This document shows, in pieces, positions 43,786 through 51,513 of a DNA stretch of 64,000 nucleotides. The notes under the pieces are model-generated. The model was not told where the DNA came from and searched no databases. It was given only the letters and a program-made list of their open reading frames with translations. The stretch's first letter is position 1. Every line of letters starts with the position of its first letter. A program made the position numbers and the translations under genes. This DNA comes from 2-01-FULL-50-23 sp964509695 (GTDB taxonomy: Bacteria > Patescibacteriota > Microgenomatia > UBA1400 > MFAQ01): positions 62,001 to 126,000 of the forward strand of contig CAZDXN010000001.1 in the NCBI GenBank assembly GCA_964509695.1. The letters are read 5' to 3'.

Positions 43786-44673
43786 CTAATGGTGTTTTCC
43801 GCTCTCAAATAGTTCCACCGGTGACTTTTCCTTAAGTCTCTTGTGGGGAAAGTAATTCCAGATATCGCCAAAAAGCTGGTAATGTTTGAAAAATGGTTTT
43901 TCTGGAATTCCCATTTTGATTAGGTCGGTATAAAAATCGGCTTCGTTGTGGTTATAGTTTTCAACAAAAACAAAATCGACGACCTCATCGAAAGTAGGGG
44001 TGAATCCATAACGACTGGCTAAGAGTGAATATCGTTTTTGGATCTTTTTACGGGATTTTTCCAGCTCTTGAGGGTTTTTGGGCAAATCCTCAAAAGGAGT
44101 CTTTTCTTTCCTTTTGGTCATTAGCAAGTTGAGGGCGATCTTGGCGGTAAATTCGTCAGCGCCATTCTCTTTCAGGAAAATTTTTCTGGCTCTCGGAGTG
44201 TTGGTGATCGGGAAAAAGACGGGATCGCTACCTACAAATATCCATCTACCATCCACCATCGCCGCCCTATTCCAGAAACTCCCCTTCCCAGGAAAGTTCG
44301 AGGAGAGAGCCTTGTCAAAAACTTTATAAGTGTCTCCGCTGTATAGGCCATATACGGTGACGTATTGTCCGCGCCTACTTTCGACTTCAAACATCTGGAA
44401 AGTTTGCGTCTTAATTACTTGTTCAAGTTCAGCCAATTGATTCTCGGCTAATAAATCTGGGTTTTTGAGGTAGTATTCGGTCAGCCAATTCCTCGACGCG
44501 TCAATCCTGAAGTCGAAAATAAGCCATTCATTGAATAGCAAGGTAATCTGCGCGAAATCAGGTGAATTTTGGTCGATGTATTTATCATCAAAAAATTCGG
44601 AAACAGCCCGTTTCATCAAGTTCGGATTACGATAGGCGTAAGCAATGATTTTACTTAGCCTTATTTTAAGCAT
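43786..44673 (-). CDS. Uncharacterised protein
   Basis: A 295-residue soluble protein I do not recognise. It has no signal peptide or membrane segment. The first half is helical with FNEWLIFDFRID (about 48-59); the middle (VTVYGLYSGDTYKVFD, NRAAMVDGRWIFVGSDPVF) looks like a small beta-barrel; the C-terminal third is highly charged and probably helical. A TATAAT lies 7 nt before the ATG, so it has its own leaderless promoter. It sits downstream of the second AbiE pair on the same strand and may be part of an accessory or defence patch, but no function is claimed. Confidence 0.75.
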   Translation of the reverse strand: MLKIRLSKIIAYAYRNPNLMKRAVSEFFDDKYIDQNSPDFAQITLLFNEWLIFDFRIDASRNWLTEYYLKNPDLLAENQLAELEQVIKTQTFQMFEVESRRGQYVTVYGLYSGDTYKVFDKALSSNFPGKGSFWNRAAMVDGRWIFVGSDPVFFPITNTPRARKIFLKENGADEFTAKIALNLLMTKRKEKTPFEDLPKNPQELEKSRKKIQKRYSLLASRYGFTPTFDEVVDFVFVENYNHNEADFYTDLIKMGIPEKPFFKHYQLFGDIWNYFPHKRLKEKSPVELFESGKHH

Positions 44674-44680
44674 AATCAGT

Positions 44681-44686
44681 ATTATA
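44681..44686 (-). promoter_or_regulatory. -10 box of the uncharacterised gene
   Basis: A perfect TATAAT on the minus strand ends 7 nt before the ATG at 44673. No clear -35 element is visible at 16-18 nt. The spacing implies a leaderless transcript. Confidence 0.5.
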
Positions 44687-44726
44687 ATCCATGGGCAATA
44701 GTTCCTAAAAAACGGAATAATATTGA

Positions 44727-45506
44727 TTACTCCAAACTTGTTTGCTCAAACAGCTTCTTAAAGTAGCGGATTTTATCGATGTCGCTATCAATCAAAATAA
44801 ACGGTTTGACATCACTTGCTAGTTCTTCGAAATCGAGCGTCTCCAGATAATCCATGATCTTTGTCTTGATCGCGGACAGATCACCAGTTCCAAACTTTGC
44901 CCCCAAGAACTCTTTATCCGGTTTGGTATTTTGAAGAAGGAAAATAATATCGTAAAAATCTCGACCTTTCGCTCTCGCTCTGTTTGTGATCGTCCAGAGT
45001 TTTTGTGCCAGAATTATTGGCTTTGGCGTAATTGTTATCAGCTTGGTGATATCAAACTTATTCAAGACAAAACTCTCGGTAGCATAATTTACCTGCTGGT
45101 CAAATGTGTCCACCCGAATCAAAATCTTTTCGTCAACATATCCGGACATCTTACTCTCTTGCAAAAGATTTGGGAATTTAATTTTGCAGTGGAAAGCTCC
45201 TTTGTTAACGATACTAATTTCTACCTTCAAACCAAGTTTCTCTAGCTCTTTGGCGATATATTGCGATAAAAGTATAAATTCTCCTTCCGTTAGATTTTTG
45301 TTGTCAAAATCCAAATCTTCAGAAAATCTTTTTGAGTCGTAGACAATTCGCAAACATGTTCCACCCAGAAAAGATAATTTTCGCCCAATTTTGTGAGAAA
45401 AAATAAGGCTTAATATCAGATATTGAAGATATTCTCTCAGCAACCCACGGTTATATTTGTGGATATCAGACGGGTAAAACTTCTTTATTTCTTCAATCGA
45501 AATCAT
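44727..45506 (-). CDS. abiEii: AbiEii-family nucleotidyltransferase toxin, second system
   Basis: A 259-residue AbiEii toxin with GGT at residues 48-50 and RFSEDLDFD (60-68), the nucleotidyltransferase acidic pair, plus GRDFYDIIFLLQN near residue 185. It is only distantly similar to the toxin at 5040 outside these motifs, so the two systems probably arrived separately rather than by local duplication. It overlaps its antitoxin gene by 4 nt. Confidence 0.88.
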   Translation of the reverse strand: MISIEEIKKFYPSDIHKYNRGLLREYLQYLILSLIFSHKIGRKLSFLGGTCLRIVYDSKRFSEDLDFDNKNLTEGEFILLSQYIAKELEKLGLKVEISIVNKGAFHCKIKFPNLLQESKMSGYVDEKILIRVDTFDQQVNYATESFVLNKFDITKLITITPKPIILAQKLWTITNRARAKGRDFYDIIFLLQNTKPDKEFLGAKFGTGDLSAIKTKIMDYLETLDFEELASDVKPFILIDSDIDKIRYFKKLFEQTSLE

Positions 45507-46117
45507 AGTTGCAGATAATCTGTTAACCTATTTATTCTTGTATTTAACACCTCACTACCAAAGACGAACGCAATCTTTTCCAGTTCCGGCCGATTCAGTT
45601 TTTCCTTTAAAAGTTCTTCGTTAAATCTCAACCCCCGGATATCGTCTGTCCCCGCCACTTGGGGATTAAGATAAAGGTAGTCGACAATTGTCTTTTCCAA
45701 TGAGGCAATTTTGTAAGTTGTCCCGTCGTTGGTAATCATTTGATAACCAAAAAATAGCCGTGTATCTAGAGACTTGTAGTCAAAGGTCCCAATTTTTGTC
45801 TCTACACTCAACGTCTTGTTTGTAGTCACAGAGGTAACTCTCATTACCGCTTCGGGAATTATCCCATAGTGATTCAGGGCCAGCTCCAAAGATACGTAGG
45901 AAGGGTCGTAGAGTTTGTTTGCAATCAGGTAAAGATCATAATTTGTAGGTTTGTAGTCCGCAAACATATACTTTTTGCTACGTAGTTTAGTCACCCAAGT
46001 TTTCTTTTCCCATTCATAGAGGGTTTCGAGCCTGAACGCAGGATCCACAACATACAGGTCCTCTATCGAGAAAACCTTCAGTTTGCCTAGTTTCTGTTTG
46101 ATGTCGAAGTATTTCAT
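45503..46117 (-). CDS. abiEi: AbiEi-family antitoxin, second system
   Basis: A 204-residue AbiEi-type antitoxin. The N-terminal part (VFSIEDLYVV, LYEWEKKTWVTKL, KKYMFADY) fits the winged-helix domain; VSLELALNHYGIIPEAV, RVTSVTTNKT and LEKTIVDYLYLN are family-typical and correspond to segments of the antitoxin at 4405. It is expected to repress its own operon; an inverted repeat lies between its -35 and -10. Its -10 ends 6 nt before the ATG, so the mRNA should be leaderless. Confidence 0.86.
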   Translation of the reverse strand: MKYFDIKQKLGKLKVFSIEDLYVVDPAFRLETLYEWEKKTWVTKLRSKKYMFADYKPTNYDLYLIANKLYDPSYVSLELALNHYGIIPEAVMRVTSVTTNKTLSVETKIGTFDYKSLDTRLFFGYQMITNDGTTYKIASLEKTIVDYLYLNPQVAGTDDIRGLRFNEELLKEKLNRPELEKIAFVFGSEVLNTRINRLTDYLQL

Positions 46118-46123
46118 TTCTAA

Positions 46124-46152
46124 ATACTACGCTTTACCGTAGGATTTGTCAA
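46124..46152 (-). promoter_or_regulatory. Promoter and operator of the second AbiE operon
   Basis: On the minus strand: TTGACA (46152-46147), exactly 17 nt, then TAGTAT (46129-46124), ending 6 nt before the ATG at 46117. Inside it the inverted repeat CTACG...CGTAG (46127-46142) covers the spacer and the edge of the -10. A bound AbiEi would exclude RNA polymerase. This is one of the clearest promoters in the window. Confidence 0.78.
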
Positions 46153-46208
46153 TAGAACCAGATGGGTGACTGCTCGGGATTGGTTGTGTCGTGTGGGATA
46201 ATAAGGCG

Positions 46209-47600
46209 GTGAAACAGAAAATTGTTTGGCTCGCCCTATTGCCAGCTCTTATTTACTTGTCATCTTTAACCAATTTTTTCTCTGCGGACGACTGGTTTCA
46301 TTTACGGGTTTCAAATATAGACAAATTGTCCGAGTTTTTAAACTTTTTCTCTTTCGAAAAAACCGCACAGTCAATCGCCTTTTATCGACCTCTACCCACT
46401 CAGGTGTTCTTCTTCGTCTTCCAAAAACTCTTCGGACTCAACCAGATTCCATATCATCTTTTTGTACTCATCTGTTTCGGATATTCGCTTTATTTAATCC
46501 ACAAGCTCGCCCTCATCTTGCTGAACTCTGAAAAAAAAGCAGTGCTTGCAACCATGATCTATGGATTTTCGGTCAGTAATTTTACCCGGCTTTATTTTCT
46601 TTCGGCTTTCCAGGAGATCGCCCTGGTCATTTTTGCCTGTCTCTGTCTCCTGAGTCATATCAATAATCAAAAATGGCGGAGCCTGGCCTTCTTCGTCCTG
46701 GCACTTCTGTCAAAGGAAACGGCCGTCATGCTTCCAGTAATTCTGTTGTTCCTGACCTGGTATCAAAAGAAAATCGATTTCCGGAAACTTTTGCCTTTTG
46801 TCTTAATCCTTCTGCCCTATTTATACTTAAGACTTATCCGATTCGGTGGGGCCGCCGGCGAAACATATATTTGGAACCCCTCTCTGCTCAAGGCGGGAAA
46901 CACTCTGATGTGGTACTTTCTTTGGTCTCTGGGGGCGCCCGAGCTACTGATTGACTATATTGGTAGCGGCCTCCGGCCCATCCCGAGATTCTTCACCGAC
47001 TATCCAAGCTGGTGGCCGGTCATCCTCGGCCTACTTTTTGCCAATCTTGGCATCTTGTTTTATTTTTTTATTAGACGGATAAGAAAAATCAATAGACTCT
47101 TGCTCGCCAGCGGTGTTCTCTTTGTCATCTCACTGCTCCCAGTATTATTCCTACCTCAACACAAATTTGCTCTCGAATTGGGTTTGCCTTTGATCTGGTT
47201 TTCGTTGGGAGTCGCCTCCCTTTTGCCTGAAAAAGGGAAATTCTTTCGTCTCTTCATATTTTCATATCTGGCTCTAAATCTCTCCATGAATTACCTGACA
47301 TATACTAGGCATTACTCAGTCGGAAGAGCCAAGATATCCAGAAAGATATTTGATTATGTAAACAGGAATTATCCTATAGCCCCCCAAGGATCATATTTTG
47401 AGTTTGTCAATGATACTGTAGACTACGGCCCCAGTTGGGGATCGAGTAAGCAAATAGCCAATAGCACCGGCAGGTCTGAGCTCTTCCGGGTTTTGTATCG
47501 AGACCCCGGTTATTCAGTCTATTTCGAGGACTTTCCGGGGGAACGTCCCGTAAACGAGAAAAAAATTCCATTAAGCACTAAAATGTTTGTCAGTGAATAA
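46209..47600 (+). CDS. GT-C-like membrane protein with DD motif
   Basis: A 463-residue protein with about 11 helices. The first extracytoplasmic loop has FFSADDWFHLR, a double acidic motif like that of PMT/TMTC-type transferases, and FYRPLPTQVFF; a later LALLSKETAVMLPVIL corresponds to LALLTKEIALGLPLIL in the protein at 57816, so these are paralogues. GTG at 46209 is preferred because GATAAT ends 6 nt before it; an in-frame GTG at 46191 would lie upstream of that box. It is probably a polyprenyl-phosphate-sugar-dependent transferase. It is divergent from the AbiE operon and 8 nt overlapping with the next GT-C gene. Confidence 0.75.
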   Translation: MKQKIVWLALLPALIYLSSLTNFFSADDWFHLRVSNIDKLSEFLNFFSFEKTAQSIAFYRPLPTQVFFFVFQKLFGLNQIPYHLFVLICFGYSLYLIHKLALILLNSEKKAVLATMIYGFSVSNFTRLYFLSAFQEIALVIFACLCLLSHINNQKWRSLAFFVLALLSKETAVMLPVILLFLTWYQKKIDFRKLLPFVLILLPYLYLRLIRFGGAAGETYIWNPSLLKAGNTLMWYFLWSLGAPELLIDYIGSGLRPIPRFFTDYPSWWPVILGLLFANLGILFYFFIRRIRKINRLLLASGVLFVISLLPVLFLPQHKFALELGLPLIWFSLGVASLLPEKGKFFRLFIFSYLALNLSMNYLTYTRHYSVGRAKISRKIFDYVNRNYPIAPQGSYFEFVNDTVDYGPSWGSSKQIANSTGRSELFRVLYRDPGYSVYFEDFPGERPVNEKKIPLSTKMFVSE

Positions 47601-49221
47601 AAAAATTATCTTTTTGATCTTGGCCTTAATCTCCTCGGTCTCTCTACTCCTACGGCTGTACCACATTGACCTCCTGCCTCTTTACGCCGACGAAGTTGGC
47701 GGGCACTATCAATTTCTTGGGCAGCTTATCAAAACCGGCAATCCTTACTTCGGTTTCATTTCTTACACCTGGCTTTTTAGCCTCACCCATCTGGGGGCAA
47801 GGTTCGGGGTTGCCCTCTATAGCTCGCTCTTCGTCTTCGCCATTTACCTCCTGACCAAGGCAATCAGCGGCAAAAATAATGTCTCACTCTTGGCCGCTGG
47901 CCTTACCGCGATCGTCCCCTGGAGTTTCATGATCGGCCGGATCGGCCATTCATTTGTGCCCGTCTTCGTTCTGACCGTAATTCTTCACCTTTATTTCTTT
48001 CTTCGCTCCTCAACGATCAAAGATTATCTGATCAGCCTGTTCTTCTTGGGCTGGGGTTTATTTTTGTATCCCTCAATGGCGGTGATCGCTCCTTTCGCGG
48101 CGCTATTAGTTTCGGTCTATCTTTTCAGGCTGCTGCCCCAAAGGCGGCGTTTGCCGATCCTAGCAGTGGCCGCGCTGGTTATCACTGTTTGTGGAATGGT
48201 GGTAAATAACCGCTTTAATATTTTTAGTCTCAGTGGGCGAGCCTTGGACTTGGCCATTTGGCGGGATGTCAACACGCCCTGGGAAATAGATAAGTACCGT
48301 GCTTTAAGCTGGAACTCTACTCCTTCAATTTTCTCCTTCGGTCTGCCTCCAGAACAATTAGCCAACAAACTTGTCTACAACCGTGCCATGGCCAACATCT
48401 CGACCTTTACCCGAAATTATCTCTCCTTCTTTTCTCCGGACTGGTTATTCCTGAAAGGCGATCCGGTTCTCCGCCACTCTACCGGTCAAGTCGGCGCCTT
48501 CTATCCATTCCTTCTACCATTCATGCTTTACGGAGCCCTTAAGTTTTTCCAAACAGAAGATAAGAAGAGACGGCTCACCTTTCTGCTTTGGATTCTGATT
48601 TCTCCGATTCCGGCGGCAATTACCAAAGACGGTGCCGGTTATTTGCTCCGCGTCGTCACTATGCTCCCATTTCTTACCTATTTTTGTGCTCTCGGTCTTG
48701 CCGACTCATTTAATCTAATTCACAAACGACTTAAGCCTTATTACTTTATTTTCTTGTCACTCATATTCATCTACTCCGCCTATTATTTCTTCTACGGCTA
48801 CTTCCACGTCTATCCGGCTCTTTCCGCCCGAGCCTATGAATATGGTTTCAGAGAGCTATCCGATTTCCAGGTCAGCCATCAGAACAAAACTATGCTTGTT
48901 ATCTGGGACGGTTACTACCACAACAACGATTTCCGCTTCTGGCAAAAAACACCTTTTGATCGATACGAATCCTTTAAGATAAAACAGATCGTCATCGGGG
49001 AATCTACCTTCTGGCAAACATTCCCAAATCTCTATTTTTCATCCCCCAAGTCTGCAAAAGAGGTTGGAGATTTCATCAAACAATACAAGCCATCATTTGT
49101 TGTTCTTCCCGATCGATATTTTGTAAAGTATCCGGTTGAGATCGAAAACTTGCTTGACCCAGCCGAGCAGATCAAATACCCCGACCAAACCACCGCCCTT
49201 ACAATCTACACGGTCAGGTAA
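47593..49221 (+). CDS. GT39/PMT-family GT-C glycosyltransferase
   Basis: A 542-residue membrane protein. LLPLYADEVGGHYQ in the first loop holds the Asp-Glu pair typical of PMT_2/ArnT-like transferases, and FMIGRIGHS follows at the expected place. About 10-11 helices, then a C-terminal soluble region (about 410-540) with a mixed fold. Start: GTG at 47593 (a TTG six bases earlier is possible); both overlap the preceding gene. It transfers a sugar from polyprenyl phosphate; the acceptor is unknown. It ends about 70 bp before HigBA. Confidence 0.82.
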   Translation: MNKKIIFLILALISSVSLLLRLYHIDLLPLYADEVGGHYQFLGQLIKTGNPYFGFISYTWLFSLTHLGARFGVALYSSLFVFAIYLLTKAISGKNNVSLLAAGLTAIVPWSFMIGRIGHSFVPVFVLTVILHLYFFLRSSTIKDYLISLFFLGWGLFLYPSMAVIAPFAALLVSVYLFRLLPQRRRLPILAVAALVITVCGMVVNNRFNIFSLSGRALDLAIWRDVNTPWEIDKYRALSWNSTPSIFSFGLPPEQLANKLVYNRAMANISTFTRNYLSFFSPDWLFLKGDPVLRHSTGQVGAFYPFLLPFMLYGALKFFQTEDKKRRLTFLLWILISPIPAAITKDGAGYLLRVVTMLPFLTYFCALGLADSFNLIHKRLKPYYFIFLSLIFIYSAYYFFYGYFHVYPALSARAYEYGFRELSDFQVSHQNKTMLVIWDGYYHNNDFRFWQKTPFDRYESFKIKQIVIGESTFWQTFPNLYFSSPKSAKEVGDFIKQYKPSFVVLPDRYFVKYPVEIENLLDPAEQIKYPDQTTALTIYTVR

Positions 49222-49228
49222 TCTGCCT

Positions 49229-49273
49229 TTGACATTCGGGTAATCTTCGTAATATAGTGAAGTTTAGATAAAC
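49229..49273 (+). promoter_or_regulatory. HigBA promoter with candidate operator
   Basis: TTGACA (49229-49234), 18-nt spacer, TATAGT (49253-49258). Directly downstream, GTTTAGATAAAC (49262-49273) has perfect five-base inverted arms around two bases, a fitting binding site for the HigA repressor. The toxin ATG is 31 nt after the -10, so this transcript has a leader. Confidence 0.6.
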
Positions 49274-49289
49274 AGTTAATAAAGTAGAT

Positions 49290-49598
49290 ATGTACACCAT
49301 TATTGTCGAGAAAAAGGTGGAGCGATTTATTAAAAGTCTGCAGAAAAGTGCCCAGGGTAAGGTCGTGCGTCTTAAAAAATTAATGGTCGAATATGGAGGT
49401 GATTTGGGGATGCCTCATTCAAAAATATTATCCAGAAGGCTTTATGAACTAAGGGTCCGCGGAAAACAGGAAATCAGAATCTTCTATACATCGGTAGACC
49501 ACCGAGTCATCTTGTTTCACGGGTTTATCAAGAAGACGTATCGAACCCTCAAAAAGGAGTTGGAACTCGCTCACAAAATTCTTAAAGCAATAGTATAA
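49290..49598 (+). CDS. higB: HigB-like (RelE/ParE superfamily, Gp49-type) toxin
   Basis: A 102-residue ribosome-dependent mRNA-cleaving type toxin. Features: KKVERFIKSLQ helix at the start, GMPHSKILSRRLYELRVRGKQEIRIFY in the beta-sheet core, and FHGFIKKTYRTLKKELELAHKIL at the end, the Gp49/HigB pattern of basic residues. Toxin before antitoxin is the normal higBA order. It stands between a GT-C gene and gmd. Confidence 0.88.
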   Translation: MYTIIVEKKVERFIKSLQKSAQGKVVRLKKLMVEYGGDLGMPHSKILSRRLYELRVRGKQEIRIFYTSVDHRVILFHGFIKKTYRTLKKELELAHKILKAIV

Positions 49599-49607
49599 CA
49601 CATATGA

Positions 49608-49613
49608 TATAAT
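49608..49613 (+). promoter_or_regulatory. Internal -10 box for the antitoxin
   Basis: A perfect TATAAT ends 7 nt before the ATG at 49621. An extra in-frame ATG at 49612 overlaps the box itself and is thus an unlikely start if this promoter is used. A separate antitoxin promoter is common in higBA loci and keeps antitoxin in excess. Confidence 0.5.
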
Positions 49614-49620
49614 GACCCCC

Positions 49621-49908
49621 ATGAGAAAACTTAAGTTCAGAAACTTCGATGAGTTGGAAAAGGAACTTTTGGCAGATCCCGAAGTCAAGAGGCTTTACGA
49701 TGAAATGGAGTCTGAATATCAAGTAATTTCCGCCGTTATTGGGAAGAGGTTGGAAAAAAAGATGAGTCAAAAAGACCTGGCGGATCGTATTGGTACCAAA
49801 CAATCGGCCATTTCCCGTCTCGAGTCTGGTAATTCCAACCCCTCGATTCAATTTCTTGATAAGGTCGCCAAGGCCCTTGATGGCCAACTCCAGATAAAAA
49901 TTATTTAA
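49621..49908 (+). CDS. higA: HigA-like XRE-family antitoxin
   Basis: A 95-residue protein. N-terminal half contacts the toxin; C-terminal half is a Cro/C1-type helix-turn-helix (KMSQKDLADRIGTKQSAISR) followed by ESGNSNPSIQFLDKVAKALD. Start at 49621 chosen from the TATAAT spacing; ATG at 49612 would add three residues. It neutralises HigB and represses the operon, probably at GTTTAGATAAAC. The gmd start follows 1 nt after its stop. Confidence 0.88.
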   Translation: MRKLKFRNFDELEKELLADPEVKRLYDEMESEYQVISAVIGKRLEKKMSQKDLADRIGTKQSAISRLESGNSNPSIQFLDKVAKALDGQLQIKII

Positions 49909-49909
49909 A

Positions 49910-50929
49910 ATGACAAGAAAGAATAAAGTCGCTTTTATTACCGGAATCACCGGCCAAGATGGTTCTTATCTAGCCGAATTTTTGTTGGACAAGAATTACA
50001 CGGTCTACGGTTTACTTCGTCGAAAAAGTAAACCCGATTACGGCAACGTTTCCCATATCCGCAATCAGATAAACTTCATTTTTGGTGACCTGGCTGATCC
50101 TGCATGTCTTTCAATGTATCTGGCCAAAATTATGCCCGATGAAATCTATAATCTCGGCGCCCAGTCTCACGTCCACGAATCGTGGCTGCAACCGTTGGCG
50201 ACTGCCGATCAGACCGGACTTGGGGCCTTACGCATTTTCGAATCCGTCAGAAATGTCTGCCCGAAGACCCGCGTCTACCAAGCCAGTACCAGCGAACTTT
50301 TTGGTGAAACCAAGATCTCCCCCCAAGATGAGAACACCCCCATTTCTCCAGCCAATCCTTATGCCGCAGCCAAGGCCCTCGCCCATTTTGACGCCCGAAT
50401 CTACCGAAAATCATTCAATTTATTTATTTCAACCGGAATTCTCTTTAACCACGAAAGTCCCAGAAGAAGTCCAGATTTTGTGACGAGAAAAGTCAGTCTG
50501 GCCGTCGCCTCGATTAAATTGGGACTAAAAAGTCACCAAATCCCTTTGGGGCAGGGAGGGGAGCCGGTGGTGAATTCGGCCGGAAAACTCGAGCTGGGGA
50601 ACCTGGACTCGGTTCGGGACTGGGGTTTTGCCGGCGATTACGTCGAGTCAATGTGGAAAATCCTGCAGTACAAAAACCCTGACGATTTTGTCATTGCCAC
50701 CGGCAAGGGTCACACCATCAAGGACTTATGTCAGGTCGCCTTCAACTACGTAGGTCTCGATTGGAAAGATTATGTCGTCAGCAATCCAAAGTGGGTCAGG
50801 CCAACAGAGACCGGACCCTTGATCGGAAATGCCGGCAAAGCCAAAAAACTACTCAACTGGAAGCCAAAAACAAGTTTCAAGCAATTGATCGAAATGATGG
50901 TCGAGTCCGACCTTTCTCTTTTACGCTAA
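49910..50929 (+). CDS. gmd: GDP-mannose 4,6-dehydratase
   Basis: A 339-residue enzyme converting GDP-mannose to GDP-4-keto-6-deoxymannose, precursor of GDP-fucose, GDP-rhamnose or GDP-perosamine. GITGQDGSYLAEFLLDK near residue 11, YNLGAQSHV, the STSELFGE active-site region, NPYAAAK (Tyr/Lys) and FNHESPRR are all diagnostic; length is normal. It starts 1 nt after higA, so a TA promoter may contribute to its expression. The follow-on enzyme (reductase or aminotransferase) is not clearly present in the window. Confidence 0.93.
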   Translation: MTRKNKVAFITGITGQDGSYLAEFLLDKNYTVYGLLRRKSKPDYGNVSHIRNQINFIFGDLADPACLSMYLAKIMPDEIYNLGAQSHVHESWLQPLATADQTGLGALRIFESVRNVCPKTRVYQASTSELFGETKISPQDENTPISPANPYAAAKALAHFDARIYRKSFNLFISTGILFNHESPRRSPDFVTRKVSLAVASIKLGLKSHQIPLGQGGEPVVNSAGKLELGNLDSVRDWGFAGDYVESMWKILQYKNPDDFVIATGKGHTIKDLCQVAFNYVGLDWKDYVVSNPKWVRPTETGPLIGNAGKAKKLLNWKPKTSFKQLIEMMVESDLSLLR

Positions 50930-50943
50930 ACTCTTTTGGTTAC

Positions 50944-50997
50944 AGTTTACACTTAACTATAAACTATGAATTAGGATATTATTGATTGTCGTATAAT
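50944..50997 (+). promoter_or_regulatory. HicBA promoter region
   Basis: A perfect TATAAT (50992-50997) ends 6 nt before the ATG at 51004; no good -35 is seen. Upstream, AGTTTA (50944-50949) and TAAACT (50960-50965) form an inverted repeat with a 10-nt spacer, a possible site for HicB. Confidence 0.5.
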
Positions 50998-51003
50998 ACA
51001 CTC

Positions 51004-51264
51004 ATGGTAAACAAAAAAGGAAATATAAAAAGAAAGAAAATTCTCCAGTATTATGCCGTCTTTCAAGAGGAAGATGACGGTGGTTTTTCTGTTTGGGTGC
51101 CATCACTACCAGGTTGTTGTTCCCAAGGGGACACTCTGGAGGGGGCTACAAACAACATTCGTGAGGCAATCGAACTTTATCTAGAAGAAACTCCTAACAA
51201 AAAGTATCCCAGTGAAGTTCGCCAGAAACAGTTTCTTGTCCCCATCAGGGTATCTTATGCCTAA
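51004..51264 (+). CDS. hicB: HicB-like antitoxin
   Basis: An 86-residue antitoxin of the HicB partial-RNase-H fold: YYAVFQEEDDGGFSVWVPSLPGCCSQGDTLEGATNNIREAIELYLEE is the complete family core in order, cited here only by its key points (EDDGGFSV, LPGC, GDT, A..N..EAI). There is no separate DNA-binding C-terminal domain. ATG at 51004 follows TATAAT by 6 nt; a TTG at 50986 lies upstream of that box and is rejected. It overlaps the toxin gene by 8 nt. Confidence 0.9.
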   Translation: MVNKKGNIKRKKILQYYAVFQEEDDGGFSVWVPSLPGCCSQGDTLEGATNNIREAIELYLEETPNKKYPSEVRQKQFLVPIRVSYA

Positions 51265-51487
51265 ATTGCCTCAAATCTCCGCAAATCAACTTCTTCGAGC
51301 ACTTCAGAAGATTGGTTTCAGGACAGTCTCACAAAAGGGGAGCCATATTAAATTACACAGAACAATTAACAAGCGCATTCAGACGATAATTGTTCCCAAC
51401 CACAAATCAATCCGCAAGGGAACGCTCAAGAATGGAATTCTTAACCAGATTCCTATTTCGGTCAATGAGTTTCTCAAGCTTCTCTAG
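51257..51487 (+). CDS. hicA: HicA-like mRNA interferase toxin
   Basis: A 76-residue double-stranded-RNA-binding-fold toxin with the catalytic histidine in QKGSHIKLHR and IIVPNHKSIRKGTLKNGILNQ, the two family signatures. ATG at 51257 overlaps the antitoxin end. Antitoxin first is the less common order but well known for HicBA. It cleaves mRNA when released. Confidence 0.9.
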   Translation: MPKLPQISANQLLRALQKIGFRTVSQKGSHIKLHRTINKRIQTIIVPNHKSIRKGTLKNGILNQIPISVNEFLKLL

Positions 51488-51501
51488 ATCCGAATTTTCG
51501 A

Positions 51502-51507
51502 TAGAAT
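51502..51507 (+). promoter_or_regulatory. -10 box of the flippase operon
   Basis: TAGAAT ends 6 nt before the GTG start at 51514. The -35 region is weak. The spacing supports the GTG and a leaderless transcript. Confidence 0.45.
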
Positions 51508-51513
51508 AGAACT

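Noticed and set aside
43766..43790. CCATT/AATGG inverted repeat between convergent genes as a terminator
   Set aside because: Only five base pairs, nine-base loop and no T-run.
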